Positions 1 to 12,537 of a stretch of DNA of 64,000 nucleotides are shown piece after piece (the stretch's first letter is position 1; each line of letters opens with the position of its first letter). The notes below the pieces were generated by a model. That model was not told the DNA's origin and made no database searches. It was given only the letters and a program-made list of their open reading frames with translations. Location of the stretch: assembly GCF_047496725.1 (NCBI RefSeq), contig NC_132971.1, forward strand, positions 10,749,001 to 10,813,000, in the 5' to 3' direction. The position numbers were made by a program, and so were the translations under genes. Origin of the DNA: Anoplolepis gracilipes (Eukaryota; Arthropoda; Insecta; Hymenoptera; Formicidae).

Positions 1-467
1 TTAGTATGCGCATGCGCGCGGTCATAATTAATATTGTCTTTTCACGAGTGAATGTCATGAAGAAGAAACAAGAGACAAGAAAGAGATTCGAAGACGTAGC
101 AATCATATGTAAGGTAAGCAATTTAATATAATTTTATTAATTTATTATTTGTTATTTGTAAAATTAATTGCTTGCTTATATGTATATAAAAAATAATACT
201 TTTAAAATAGTTATAATTAAAAATACACGAAAAATATTTCGGCATCTTGCGGTTATATTTAAGATTTATATCATTCTTTCTATCTTTAGATTATTCGTCT
301 AAGATTAAGGTTTTAATTTTTTTTTTTTAATAAAAGATTGTATCTGTGTAAAACAAATATTTTTTTTTTTTCAGAAACTTTGAAATATTCCTTTTATAAA
401 ATATTTGTTAATACAAAAATTTATTACGCACAATAATTATTTTTCAAATATTAATAATTTGTTTATA
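1..467. other. Left edge: possible exon end, then AT-rich DNA
   Basis: The first ~113 bases are CpG-richer and contain a short frame starting at ATG 57 (MKKKQETRKRFEDVAIICK) that runs straight into a consensus donor GTAAGC at 114. The remainder is low-complexity AT-rich sequence. The product is not recognised, and a real exon here is only a possibility. Confidence 0.2.
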
Positions 468-798
468 ATTGCCTTATATTTATATATAATTTATTAATTT
501 ATTTTATTCTTCCACAACAAGCTCGTTTGGCCCGTTTATCAAGTAATGTCAAGGTAAATAAATTCAACATTTTATTTCGAAAGAGAACAATTTAGGAAAG
601 CTTTCAATCTCAAAATTATTTTATATATCTAGTATAAAGGGTTTAATCAAAATCTCATTTTTACTATCAGCTCTCTACGAATTGATAGAAACAACAAATT
701 TGATATTGGATAATAAATTGTTCAACTATATCATTTATTCGAATTTAATTTTTCGTATGGGGATCCCAGGTCAACGCAGGGTCAATGCCGGTCTCCCT
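468..798 (+). repeat. Left arm of a 331-bp near-perfect inverted repeat
   Basis: This arm is the reverse complement of 2159-2489. I find one mismatch (T/A in the run before AAGGGTTTAATC) and no gaps over 331 bp. Its outer end is ATTGCCTTATATTTATATAT and its inner end is GGTCAATGCCGGTCTCCCT. The 8 bp outside each arm differ (TGTTTATA and CATGATTG), so no target duplication supports a simple transposon. Confidence 0.95.
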
Positions 799-2158
799 TG
801 TCGCGCAACGCAAAAGTCACAGAATTATTTTCTCGATGCTTGTGCGGAAAAATAAAAGGAAATCATTCTCGCGAGTTTTCATCAGCGTGCAAACGACGAT
901 GTCAAATCCAAATTGTACTTTTCAGTTTTTCGCCCTCGATGCTTTCTCGACCATCGAACGTGGATAACAAAACGCGGTCCGGTGCCTGGTGTGACGTGCG
1001 CGTGATTTTTCGATGAAAGGAACGACTGGCGTGAGGAAAGCGTGTTACACGCGAACAGCATTCGTCAAAGTTACACAAAAGAGCATTCAAGTTATACAAG
1101 TTCGACAGTTCCAAGAACTTGGAGAACTCGTTCCGCTATTTTTGCAGCGCATCTCGCGTGTTGCGTCAAATAAATTCTCTCGTTCGCGTTACTTTACTAT
1201 ATACTTTGGATAGATCGCTTTAATGCTTGTGTGCGCTCTTTCTCATTTATCAGGAAAATTCTACCTACAAAACTAGTTAAGAGTTTTGAGTATAAAGGAT
1301 TATACAGGAGTTTTCAGTCGATCTATGAATATAATTACAACGTCGAATCTGTCTATTTGTGATAATACTTGGGTGAGAATTTTTCATTTCCGATGTTGAA
1401 GCGTTCGCGAGAACGAAAATCCGCAGAATCCGCGATATAGAATCATAGAATCATAGTAAATGAAGCTTATTCCGAAAAGCGTTGCGTTTACAAACTTATG
1501 GCTCTCTGTCGACTTTCCGCGGGCCAAAAATTCACCGCTTGCTGGTCAACAAAGCGGATTACTTATCCAAAGGAGATTTTCGTTCGAGAAGCGAGTTGAT
1601 GGTCGGAACGCGAACGCGAACGAGACGGGAAATAAAATGAATCTCGAACGGCGACTGTAATCCGGGAAATGCGACCCAAGAAAGCAAGAACCCTTTGCGC
1701 CTTGAATTGATCTTCCCTAGCGAGAACTCACATTTCTTACTCACGGAAGCAATGAAACAACTCAGGCGTGCAAAACCCTTTTGTTTCTCCGAGCAAACAA
1801 TTTGAAATATGTCAACTTGTATTTTTTGTTTTTTTTTCTCCGTACAAAGTAAGATTTTATTTTTCTAAGATTATAAGGAGTAACAATAGAGCTTCTTTCA
1901 TATAAAAAGAGCTCATTGCATAACTCGGATAAGATATTGAAGAGAAGAAATGAAAATAATATCTCAATCTTTCTCTTTACTTAAAGAAAATTGAATTCAT
2001 TACATGTTCTGGAAATTTTAAAAATCTGGAATACAAAAAATATATCCCCAAAACATGAAATTATATATAAAATATAAAAAAGAGATTTGTTATAAATAAC
2101 ATGTAGAGAAAGAGAGAGGCAAAACACGCATGTAATCATATAGTTAATGTTAATATTG
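799..2158. other. Spacer between the 331-bp inverted arms
   Basis: 1,360 bp of single-copy-looking sequence, CpG-richer from about 780 to 1700 and AT-rich after that. Open frames of 60-74 codons occur on both strands but none has a recognisable domain or a transposase motif. Confidence 0.5.
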
Positions 2159-2489
2159 AGGGAGACCGGCATTGACCCTGCGTTGACCTGGGATCCCCAT
2201 ACGAAAAATTAAATTCGAATAAATGATATAGTTGAACAATTTATTATCCAATATCAAATTTGTTGTTTCTATCAATTCGTAGAGAGCTGATAGTAAAAAT
2301 GAGATTTTGATTAAACCCTTTTTACTAGATATATAAAATAATTTTGAGATTGAAAGCTTTCCTAAATTGTTCTCTTTCGAAATAAAATGTTGAATTTATT
2401 TACCTTGACATTACTTGATAAACGGGCCAAACGAGCTTGTTGTGGAAGAATAAAATAAATTAATAAATTATATATAAATATAAGGCAAT
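2159..2489 (-). repeat. Right arm of the 331-bp inverted repeat
   Basis: Reverse-complement partner of 468-798, equal in length and with a single mismatch. It begins AGGGAGACCGGCATTGACC and ends ATATAAATATAAGGCAAT. The near identity means a recent duplication, ongoing gene conversion, a young foldback element or an assembly artefact. Confidence 0.95.
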
Positions 2490-4542
2490 CATGATTGTTA
2501 AAATAGTATAGTTATTTTAACTTTAAATTAAATTGAGTTAGATGAAATACTAATTACTTTTTTATTTCACTTGTTATCCACTTTGTTTTTACATCAGTTA
2601 CACCGGCAGCTTTATCTCGAACAATAAGATACAGATAAAAAATGGATAAAAAACATTCCTCTTTTACACCTCTGTCTACCTAAATTTTACTTCGAACATT
2701 GCTTCTACCTTCAGTGGTAGAAGAGCGACTTTTATTGGCAAAAGTGGAACGCGCCCTACATTGGTCTGTTTTGTGGTGCAGAAATTTCGCGATCTTCTTG
2801 ATAACATCTCCAGTTTTGTTGATAATATCGCGCGCGACACTTTATTCGTAACGTTCACGATCAAGAGCTGCAGGAAATTTTGCGAACAAATATTTCTCAC
2901 CTCATATTATAATTGACATTGAATTTTTAAAACCGCTAATTGCTTTCCCGAAGCGAAGATGCGTGTTGATGAACATATAAACCGCCGGCGGCGGCGGCTT
3001 TAAATTGCATGCATCACATTCGTGTTCTCGTTATCGCGCGCACGGGACCTCTTCGTTTTGTGAACAGCGATGACGAATGTCTTCCCATATGCGGTGCGGC
3101 AGTCCCGATGCAATTCTCGATGCAAATGCCGCTTTTCGCGCCGGAGAAGACGTCGTCTAATGCATTTACCACGACGACGTCTTACGGATGCGCTCCGGGA
3201 AGCGATCGCACCTGCATCTTTCGTTGGAGAAGGCATTAGCACGATATACGCGGTAATGCAAAACTTTTAAAAGGTAGAGTGTATATAGTTTGTATATATT
3301 AGAGAAGTTAGTAGGTATATACATATTTTTAATCGAATCATAAATTATACCAAGATTAAATATCGGGACAAATCAAACGAGCCCTCGTATGAAAAAAATG
3401 TTTTTCCTTGATTATTTTCTTTTTTTCCACATATCCTAGAATCATTATCTTTTTTCCCCCATTATATTATCACAATGGGACATTTTTGCATATATTATGC
3501 GCATATATACATAATAGATTTAATTTTGCTAATTACGTTCAATTGGACATATTTTCCGTGTAATGATACTGCCTTTCAACAAGTTTCATTATTATGAGTA
3601 TGGTTTCCAAAGTACCGCAGTGAAATTGCAATAGCAACGAAAGCATGGAATGTCGATAAAATTTAATACAGGCCAATTACGAACTTGTCGCGCGACATAT
3701 TACTGCTGTTAATTGAATTATAAAAGTGCCTTTTCACGTTACCTCTCCCCCTCTCCCTCTTGCCTTCTTTCTGTATTTTATCATTACGTAATGACGAAAT
3801 TCGCAAATTCCATCGACGTATAAAACTACATGTAAATTAAAAATATCGAGCAAAACATCAACTTGTGCTCGAGAATTTTAAGCTTCAAGTCTTTTAAAAA
3901 TTCTTGTTTATCGTCCCGGATATTATCACAGTTCCTTGCCGCGGACGATAATGCAAGAATAATGTTAGCGTTTTGACTCTGAAAAAGAAAACGCGATATG
4001 ATCGATAACGTAAAAATAACGGCTGCTAATTTTAATAACATGAAAATAATAATACTTTAATCTGTACAAACATCGAAAATATAAATAAAGTTACTTTTTA
4101 GATGGTTTCAAGTTAACTCTTATACAATTTGTATTATTTCTCGAGCGCTTCTGTTTCGATTATTTTATTATCGCGAATATAGAATTTCACACAAATAACA
4201 TTAGTATTGTTTCATGTACTATGTATTATACAATACATTTACTTTCGAGTCACATGGCGACTAGCGGACGAAAACGTGGCCGTTGCTGCGCTGCTGCTCG
4301 ACGACGGTTTGGCATAACGATTTTTCCTTACGACTTATGTACACCAGTAACCTTGATACCGACCTCCTTTTTTAAAAGAACGAGTACGATAGTTTCTTGT
4401 ACGAGTAGTTTATGGTAATTGCTGTACACGCGACTGCTACTCTCTCGCGACGAGAAGAGTTGCATAAATTGACGTATGTATTTTTCCTCGATGATTTTTA
4501 AATAATTTCATGGTAATTAAACGTATTCAGAATGATTTGATC
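2490..4542. other. Intergenic stretch without a recognised gene
   Basis: Contains a short perfect hairpin at about 2703-2724 (CTTCTACC / GGTAGAAG), a GCC/GGC triplet run at about 2981-2999, and a CpG-rich patch (2940-3250) with three overlapping open frames of 66-80 codons that match nothing I know. The rest is AT-rich. Confidence 0.5.
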
Positions 4543-5539
4543 CAAAGTTGGCAAAGTTACCTCATAAAAGTAACTCGTTACTCAAAAAGTAACGAATCGT
4601 TACAGTTTCCGTTACTTTTTTTATATACAATACAAACTTTACATAAAAAATTTTTGTAATAAAAGATCAAATTTTTGCACTAAACACTAAAAATTTTTCG
4701 GCATTATTTTACAGTAAAGTAATCAAAATGATATAATTTTTTGATAGTGATATTGCTATTGATATACAGTATGTAATAATTTTGATAACAATAAATTATT
4801 TTAAATAAGAGAAACTTTGGAAGAAAAGTGTAAACAAGCTTTCTTAAACACTTTTAGATTCGGTAAATATAAATAAAATAATTTTCTTATTGTTAGTTTA
4901 TTTTCAATAGATTGGTAAATATATGGTTAAAGTCGCTTTCTTCGCGCCTTTTCAATTTTTTTTTATTTTAAAATTCTAACACGATACGATAATTTTCATA
5001 ACATTGAATTCTTGACTAATCATTGAATTATCTGTCTACTTAAATGTTTTTTTACAAAGTAGACAGATGCTAGAAAGAGATGCTACCAGTTTCTAAGTAT
5101 GTGATACTGCGTTTCAATACTCTTATCAATTTTAAGTTCCATTTCACGCATATGTAAACGTATCTATAGTATATGTTACATGTACCACATAAAATGTGCA
5201 CATATGCATCAAACGAAAAATATCTATGTTTCTTTATTTGAAAATTATATTTGAAAACTCTAGTATATTCAAGTATATTTGAAAAAAATCCTAGACTGCA
5301 CAAAAAGGTTAAAAGACATCTTAAAGATATTTAAAAGGTAATAAGACGTCTTTAAGTTGTCTTTTAAGCATTTTTGAAAGATATGTGCTGTCTGGAAAGT
5401 AACGATAAAAATAACTCTTAATTTCGTTACTCGTTATGGAAAAATGTAACAAAGTTACTTTTTTCGTTACAAACAAAATTTGTAATGCCGTTAACGTTAA
5501 AGTTACCGAAAAAAAGTAAGACGTTACTTCCCAACCCTG
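4543..5539 (+). mobile_element. Non-autonomous hAT-type element, copy 1 (997 bp)
   Basis: Ends are CAAAGTTGGCAAAGTTAC at the left and the complement of CAGGGTTGGGAAGTAAC at the right. Both are hAT-type termini, although the left CAG has become CAA. It is flanked by a perfect 8-bp target duplication ATTTGATC (4535-4542 and 5540-5547), the hAT hallmark. Many GTTAC/GTAAC motifs cluster near both ends, as expected for subterminal transposase sites. An internal 12-bp perfect stem (5030-5041 with 5057-5068) is also kept in copy 2. No transposase frame is present. Confidence 0.92.
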
Positions 5540-7396
5540 ATTTGATCATATTTGTTTGTCTTTATATTTGTAAGAAGAACCTGAGTTCGAGTTTTGATGT
5601 GAAATGCAGGAATTTTTTAGACAATCAACTCTACTTCGTGTAGTCAAATTTTTAGAGAATTACGTATCGCGAAAAGATAAAATATTCATAAAAATGTATT
5701 TCCTCGATTGTTTTTCTTGTGCGGCAAGATCTCTACAATTATTAGAAACGTTTCGTCGATTTATCGTTGTCCCTCGACTTTCGACTCCATTCATCGTCAC
5801 GGCTAATAAATTTTTTTTTGAAACGCTTCTTTTACTTTTACTTTGCTTTAGTTGGGTTAAACGTGAAATTTCCTCAAGGATCTTTTCTGTTCCTCTGTGC
5901 TATCGGTCATGGTCACTCTTCGCCATCCATCTACTTCTCGCCGTTGTTTTATTTCCACCGAACAGAATACATTAGGATCATTGAAGCAATATCTTCTAAA
6001 GTACCGAATAGAACAAAGAGTCATTCGTGTATATATACTTGCAAATTTTATTATATTCCATTATTTCATTCAACATAAAACTAAAGATATATTAGATTTA
6101 TTACTTATATCTCATGTGATGCCCCGAGCTGCTTATATAATATAATTTTTTTACTGAACTCAATATGCTTTTTTGTGATATATCTTTAGAAATATTTAAT
6201 AATATTAAGCTTTTATTGCATAAGAGACTCAAACCGAAATTGGATCCGATAACTGTTTCATAACTGTTTTTTAGTCAAGCCAAAACTGTAAATTGTACTA
6301 AAATTGTGTAAAATTTATACCGAATTATAACACCGAACCTATAACTAGACTGTTAATTTCAGTATACGATCCTCTTTGGTTCTTGCAATTTATTTCCACA
6401 AAATATTTTAATATTACTAATTTTCTATATTTTATATTTATATTTTATATTAATATTACTATTTTTTTATATTCTTTTTTAAAGAAAGACACGTAAATTT
6501 CGAAATTAATTATTCTCTTTTTCGATGCCAACCGATTCTGTTCTACATACATGCTTTATTTCGTATCATCATGACAACTGTGATGTATCAATTATATTAT
6601 GATATATATATATAATTATATTATTAGTTATTATATATAATCATAACATAATTATCGTTGATAAAATTTTCATTACGATATATTCATTATAATAAATGTA
6701 ATAATAAAATAGTAACGTTGTACAATTATAGAGTAAGTCATAGAATTGTTTTAATTAGTGTATATTATGCATTATATTTCGTAATTGTGTTGTATTTTAA
6801 AACTTGTTAAATTTATCAAATAGTATCACTTTAATTAAGGAACTTTACGTATTTTAAAATCACTTCATATACATATCTTAATTAACGCGTCAAGTTTTAC
6901 CATATAATATAACGCGTATTTATTATTATTTTATTTTCTCGCGCGACGAGAGAGAGAGAGAGAACACATTCCCCCTTCTCCTTATCGTCGCTGCGTGAAT
7001 AGAGATGGAAGGGATATTAACGCTTAAACAACCGTGACCTCTATTCATTCTGATTTCGGCAAGCATAGTAATAGCACGTACCCATGTATCCCCACTCCGA
7101 CGTGTGTGTCGCAATTCGCGCTCAGTCATCTCAAAGTCACATACCTCGTGCCCTACACATACACACACACACACACACACACGTCCTCTCTTTCTCGCCA
7201 CGATACAAAAATATGCATTATATTACGGGATAAAATTTAACACGTTAAAATATGTTTAAAGCGAAATACGTAACGTAATAACGTGGCATTCGGCCTTGAT
7301 GTATAACGCGCTATTGTCCGTGACATTTGTCTTGACTTTGCCTCGTAATCGCGGTCGCGTTTTCGCCTCTTCGTGTTGGACTCATCCTGATATCAC
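5540..7396. other. Intergenic stretch without a recognised gene
   Basis: Just right of hAT copy 1 is a 123-codon frame (5604-5975) rich in Leu/Phe with no recognisable family. From 6,150 to 6,930 the DNA is very AT-rich. A GA run (6949-6962) and an AC run (7161-7182) flank a CpG-richer patch. Confidence 0.5.
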
Positions 7397-7941
7397 GGTT
7401 AAGGTATGATGGCCATAGGCTGTAATTTTTTTAATAATTGCTACATAGTGCGCTTTTTTAGTCATCAAAGATAATCGATATTTACAGTAGTTAATGTGCA
7501 TACTTTATTCGAAATAACGATATTGTCAATCTTATATCATATTTTTACTTCTGACTACCTGCAAAATTTTTCATGTGTCCACTAAAAACTGTTATAACGT
7601 CGAATAAATAACAGTTAAGCTATCGTAATCGACGTTAGACATATTATAAAGATATGTAAATTGTTATATGACCTATAATTTTTATTTTCGTTTTCACTAT
7701 TTTTTTATAAATATTATGGTCATCTTTTCCTTAAAAGTTGGGTAAGATGGCCAATGCTTTATGTTGTACTATTTTGATAATATAAAATTTCTATTAAATA
7801 TGTTCCTTTTAATTTCAATAATATTACGTAATTTAAGCTTCGGTGAAGATATAATATGTCAAACACTATTAAAAAATAACAAAAATAAAAGTATGTTTTT
7901 TGCATTTTAAAAAACTATGGCCATCTTACTCGAGTTTACTC
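7397..7941 (+). mobile_element. TA-flanked MITE, copy 1 (left end decayed)
   Basis: The right end AGTTTACTC is followed by TA (7942-7943). The left terminal repeat is damaged (CGGTTAAGGTATGATGG instead of GGGTAAACTAGGGTATGATG). The interior matches copies at 22.5, 35.5, 37.6, 54.6, 61.3 and 62.4 kb, including TGTAATTTTTT, AACGTCGAATAAAT and the central TTTCCTTAAAAGTTGGGTAA block. No coding capacity. Confidence 0.88.
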
Positions 7942-8501
7942 TATTCATATACAAAGAGATATCATTTACACAGTTGATGTTAAATTTATGTTCAATAATC
8001 GATTTTTGAAGGTGCGGTTGTTGACTCGAAGTCTGATTCTCGTGTAATGAAACAGGATCGTTTTCGTTCGTATCGAAATTCGAGAGTGCTGTCCAAAGTA
8101 TCGCGTAAAAATGCGGGCGGAAGTGCCGTTTAAAGTATCGGGCGTGTAAAACAATGGACGCTGACTACCTTGACAATCTGAGAGGAGGAGGAGGCCTAGG
8201 AGAGGCATCCTGCATTGGCGGAGCAATCCTAAGGTGAATATTATTATTTATACATTAATTATTATAAATCACATTTATTTAGTTCATTTATTTGAATGAT
8301 TCAAACAAAAACTTTTTATATAAATTTTACAAAAGTTTCTGTTAAAAAAATAAATTTTTCTTAATTTAAAAAATTATTAAAGATATTTATATATCCACTT
8401 ATTATTGTACGCATTGAGTACAAAATTCAATAAGCACAATAACAATTTCTTGAATATTTTAAACGCTGATATAATTTGGATTTTATATTTGTATGTTACA
8501 G

Positions 8502-8545
8502 ACGGCTTTAATATCGACAACCTCGTTGTTGCAACATCAATACCG
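8502..8545 (+). other. Candidate 44-bp internal exon of an unknown transcript
   Basis: A good acceptor (TTTGTATGTTACAG, ending 8501) and a consensus donor (GTGAGT at 8546) enclose 44 bp of CpG-containing sequence inside AT-rich DNA. A possible upstream exon, CpG-rich with a GGA repeat, ends at the donor GTGAAT at 8234. Joining them closes the frame opened by ATG 8154 after 29 codons, so a non-coding or 5'-untranslated exon is more likely than a coding one. Confidence 0.3.
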
Positions 8546-10584
8546 GTGAGTGACAAATTTTTATTTTAAAGCAATGGATTTATAGAGATTTTTTTTAAAT
8601 AGCGATTTTCAAAGAACCGGAACCACGAAATCTAAAAAACCATAATTTACATGGTTTCGGTTTCCTTTATTTATCAAGAAACAAAAATTAGAACTAAAAG
8701 AACAGTTACTAAATATTTTATTGAACCATAACTAAAATTGAACTGTAATTTTGTTTTGGTCCGACTTCCTGATTTCCTTTTAAATTAAAACAATTAAAAT
8801 TAATTAAAGCCTATAGAAAATTACATATTAATAATTTGAAATTATCCACGGTTTAAAAAATTATAAAAGTATAAAATTTTTAACTTAATTTATGTCAGAA
8901 CCTTTAAATTAAAGTTTCTTGAGACTGAAGTTTCTCGGAACGAAAACTTAAAGTTCACCAATATTAAGGAGGCCTGCAAAGATGTTTTATGTATAATAAT
9001 ATACATGATAAAGTGATAGAATTATGATAGTATGTCAGTAAATTTGGTTTAAATAAACAAGAGAATTTAATAACATCAAAGTCTCTTAAAACATCTATGA
9101 AAAATAATAAAGTATTTTTCATTATAATTAATCGTTTTACATGTATTTCTTTAAATTTACTTATAGTATTAGGAAACTTGAAATTTTTAAAGAACGCGAA
9201 TTCCAACAAGGTTATTGCAATAAAAGTGGAATTTTTCAAAGATGATTATATATATAGTACACAGCCTGTTAAGTTAAGCCATCCCAAATGATATATATAT
9301 ATATACATATATTTATTCTTACAGTCACGAATAGATAAAATAATTTTTGTAGTTGTGCAGACATTTTGAGAAACGTTAAAACACAGATAATTTATTATAT
9401 TTGCCAAAAATGTCCATGTTCAATAAAATTGGATTCTTATGAAACGTGTTTCAATTTTATCAGCGTGCTGTAGATGCGTCCCATAATAATAAACCAATAG
9501 ATAAAGATAACTTTATATCGTTATAAATAAAATTTGTGAAAAAAGAAAACAGCTTTCTGTAGAATGTCAGCTCTAACGACGAAGATACTATTATTATATC
9601 CCGTCAAACTACCAATGTACTATTCTCGTGATGATCCGACAGACTTCGTTTTATTACGAACGCCATCAAGTTATTATAGTCGAAAGAAGATTATATTGGC
9701 TATGTTGACCCGCGGGCACGTCGAGTTTAATCTATCAGTAGGAAGATCGAGCACCTGAGAATACATATTAAACCCTTTTAATGTTTATCTTGCATTTTTC
9801 TCGTGCGCATTACAAATAGATTGATTACAAAATTTTGCGTATGATAGTTAACCATCTAATAAAGAATAATCTAAAAAGATATTATCTATATTATTTATGT
9901 TATTTATCTTTTGCTATTGCAAAAGATTGGCAATTAAAGAAGCATTAAGAGTTATCTTGACTTTTTATTACAGAAATAAAAATAATTCTTCAAGTTGATC
10001 AAAGAAAGGATTTCTTCAATTATTTGTAAGATTGAAATTTAATTCTATGGATAATAATTAACAATACTCGATTTGCAATACAGATCAATTCTAGTCTTCA
10101 GGATTATCTGATTACACACGCGTTTCTCTCACGAGTTTACAGTGTATTAAATGTTATCACGCACAGTTACTTCAATGACGGCCGACAGTTTCGATTTTAT
10201 TGAAGGACCAGCGAAATTGCTCGCCCTGAAAATACTCAGTATTTTATATCGCGCGGTTACAAGAGAAACCGAAACTAGAGAGAAAGAGGGAGAAAGAGAG
10301 AGAGAGAGAATGGGGTTAAATCCAGATGGTCCTGTGGCATTCCGGTAACACAACGAAACGTGATATCGCATATCGATTCCGAAATCCTCCCCGATTTCCT
10401 CCAGCGTAGTCTCGATTGATCCCATATCGAGACCAGTGGTTTCCGAGAAAGTTTTTCCAATGGTTAAAACGAAGAGTTATAGGAGAATCGCCGTACATAT
10501 TCTATATTAAGAATGTCACTGAGAGTTTCATATAAGCTTATAGATTTATTGATAAAATAATTAATCTGCGAATGTGGTTAAATC

Positions 10585-10587
<3 letters not shown>

Positions 10588-10635
<48 letters not shown>
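10588..10635. repeat. TA microsatellite
   Basis: About 48 bp of uninterrupted TA dinucleotides, followed by ACACAC. Confidence 0.97.
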
Positions 10636-10640
<5 letters not shown>

Positions 10641-11387
10641 GTCTCTCTTTTCTTCTATATTCTCTTGCTTCCTTTTATCTAGTCCTGATGAAAGGATTTT
10701 GAAAACCACTAATCCTGATGGAGGATAACGTGCACTTTTGGAGAGCAAAACTTGTGACTATCGTTCAATCCGACTTTCGGCTATTATTTTTATAAAAATG
10801 CAATCGACTTTTTTACGACATTAAAAAATATATGACAATATTAAATATTTCATAAATGAAAAATAACTGCATTTAATTTAACAAAAACAAATCAAATAAA
10901 AAAATATTTTTCTTTTCTCTTATGCATTTTATGTCTGAATAAAAATAAATAAAAGATTCTTCCTAAATGTAATGCAATAATTAATTAACATTGTCAAATT
11001 AATTAATTTATCATAAAAAGAGATCGTAATACATAATTATGTATAAAAATTGATACACGTGGCTCTCATCCAGAATCCTTTTGAAAGCGTATGATCTCTG
11101 TTAAGAGTTACGTGTATTTCGTGCAAACGTATCTCGCGGCACATTCCAAGAATAGAACATAGAAAAGAGACACGACACACACGGGAGCTATTCCCTCTCC
11201 AAGATATTCGAATTTTGGAAAGTTCATATGCGTCCCGTATGCATAATATCCGTGCATCGGTGGGATCTTTAAAGGGCGCGTCTTTAAAAATTCTTTCGCC
11301 TACTTTCCTTCGTGCCATTCCAACTGAATGAATTTATTTAGCGTTATAATCCCTGTGTAATCGCATAAAGCTTATGTGTATTATTAC

Positions 11388-12413
11388 CAGAGTTGGAAAA
11401 GTTACTTTATAAAAGTATATATAACTCGTTATTAATTTTAAAAAGTAACTCGTTACCGTTAATCAAAAAGTAACGAATCGTTACAATTTCTGTTACATTT
11501 TTTGTATACAAACTTTACATAAAAATTGTTTAATACAAGATCAAATTTTTACACTAAGCACTAAAAATTTTTCAGCATTATTTTACAATAAAGTAATCAA
11601 AATGATATAATTTTTTGATAGTGATATTGCTATTCATATAAAGTGTGTAGTAATCTTGATAATAATAAATTATTTTAAATAAGAGAAACTTTTGAAGAAA
11701 AGTGTAAACAAGCTTTCTTAAATACTTTTAGATTCGGTAAATATAAATAAAATAATTTTCTTATTGTTAGTTTATTTTCAATAGATTGGTAAATATATGG
11801 TTAAAGTCGCTTTCTTCGCGTCTTTTCAATTTTTTTTATTTTAAAATTCTAACACGATACGATAATTTTCATAACATTGAATTCTTGACTAATCATTGAA
11901 TTATCTGTCTACTTAAATGTTTTTTTACAAAGTAGACAGATGCTAGAAAGAGGTGCTAGCAGTTTCTAAGTATGTGATACTGCGTTTCAATACTCTTATC
12001 AATTTTAAGTTCTATTTCACGCATATGTACATGTATCTATAGTATATGTTACATGTACCATATAAAATGCGCGCATATACATGAAACAAAAAATATCTAT
12101 GTTTCTTCATTTGAAAGTAATATTCGAAAAAAGTATAGTATATTCAAGTATATTTGAAAAAAATCCTAGACTGCACAGAAAGATCAAAAGACATCTTAAA
12201 GATATTTAAAATATAATAAGACATCTTTTTAAGTTGTCTTTTAAGCATTTTTGAAAGATATGTGCTGTCTGGAAAGTAACGATAAAAGTAACTCTTCGTT
12301 TCGTTACTCATTATGAAAAAATGTAACAAAGTTACTTTTTCTGTTACGGTTATCGAAAAAAAGTAGCTGTAACGATTACAACGTTACAAGTAACGCGTTA
12401 CTTTCCAACCCTG
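11388..12413 (+). mobile_element. Non-autonomous hAT-type element, copy 2 (1,026 bp)
   Basis: Same family and orientation as 4543-5539. Termini are CAGAGTTGGAAAAGTTAC and the complement of CAGGGTTGGAAAGTAAC, flanked by a perfect 8-bp duplication ATTATTAC (11380-11387 and 12414-12421). The internal 12-bp stem is at 11903-11914 and 11930-11941. There is no coding capacity. Copies 1 and 2 differ by scattered substitutions and small indels. Confidence 0.94.
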
Positions 12414-12529
12414 ATTATTACTTATAAACATTTACAATCATATAGCATTCTCGGATGACTGGGTTTTCATCCCGTATCAATTAATCACTATTTTATTATG
12501 AATTCAATTCTTTTCATTGGCAGAAGCAA

Positions 12530-12537
12530 TGACGTCA
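12530..12537. promoter_or_regulatory. Perfect CRE palindrome TGACGTCA
   Basis: An isolated exact CREB/ATF-type site, followed 10 bp later by an 8-bp hairpin stem (CTTGGGTT / AACCCAAG, 12547-12568). No promoter or gene is visible next to it, so it may be chance. Confidence 0.25.

Larger units (their letters stand above)
7944..11379. other. Intergenic stretch; possible spliced non-coding exons near 8.0-8.5 kb
   Basis: Apart from the exon-like pieces listed separately, this is mostly AT-rich DNA. It includes a long TA microsatellite (10588-10635), a GA run near 10.3 kb, and a CpG-richer patch at 11.05-11.3 kb with an unrecognised 93-codon minus-strand frame. Confidence 0.5.

Noticed and set aside
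5604..5975. 123-codon frame just right of hAT copy 1
   Set aside because: Low-complexity Leu/Phe-rich peptide with no recognisable family or splice context, and two overlapping frames of similar length in other phases.
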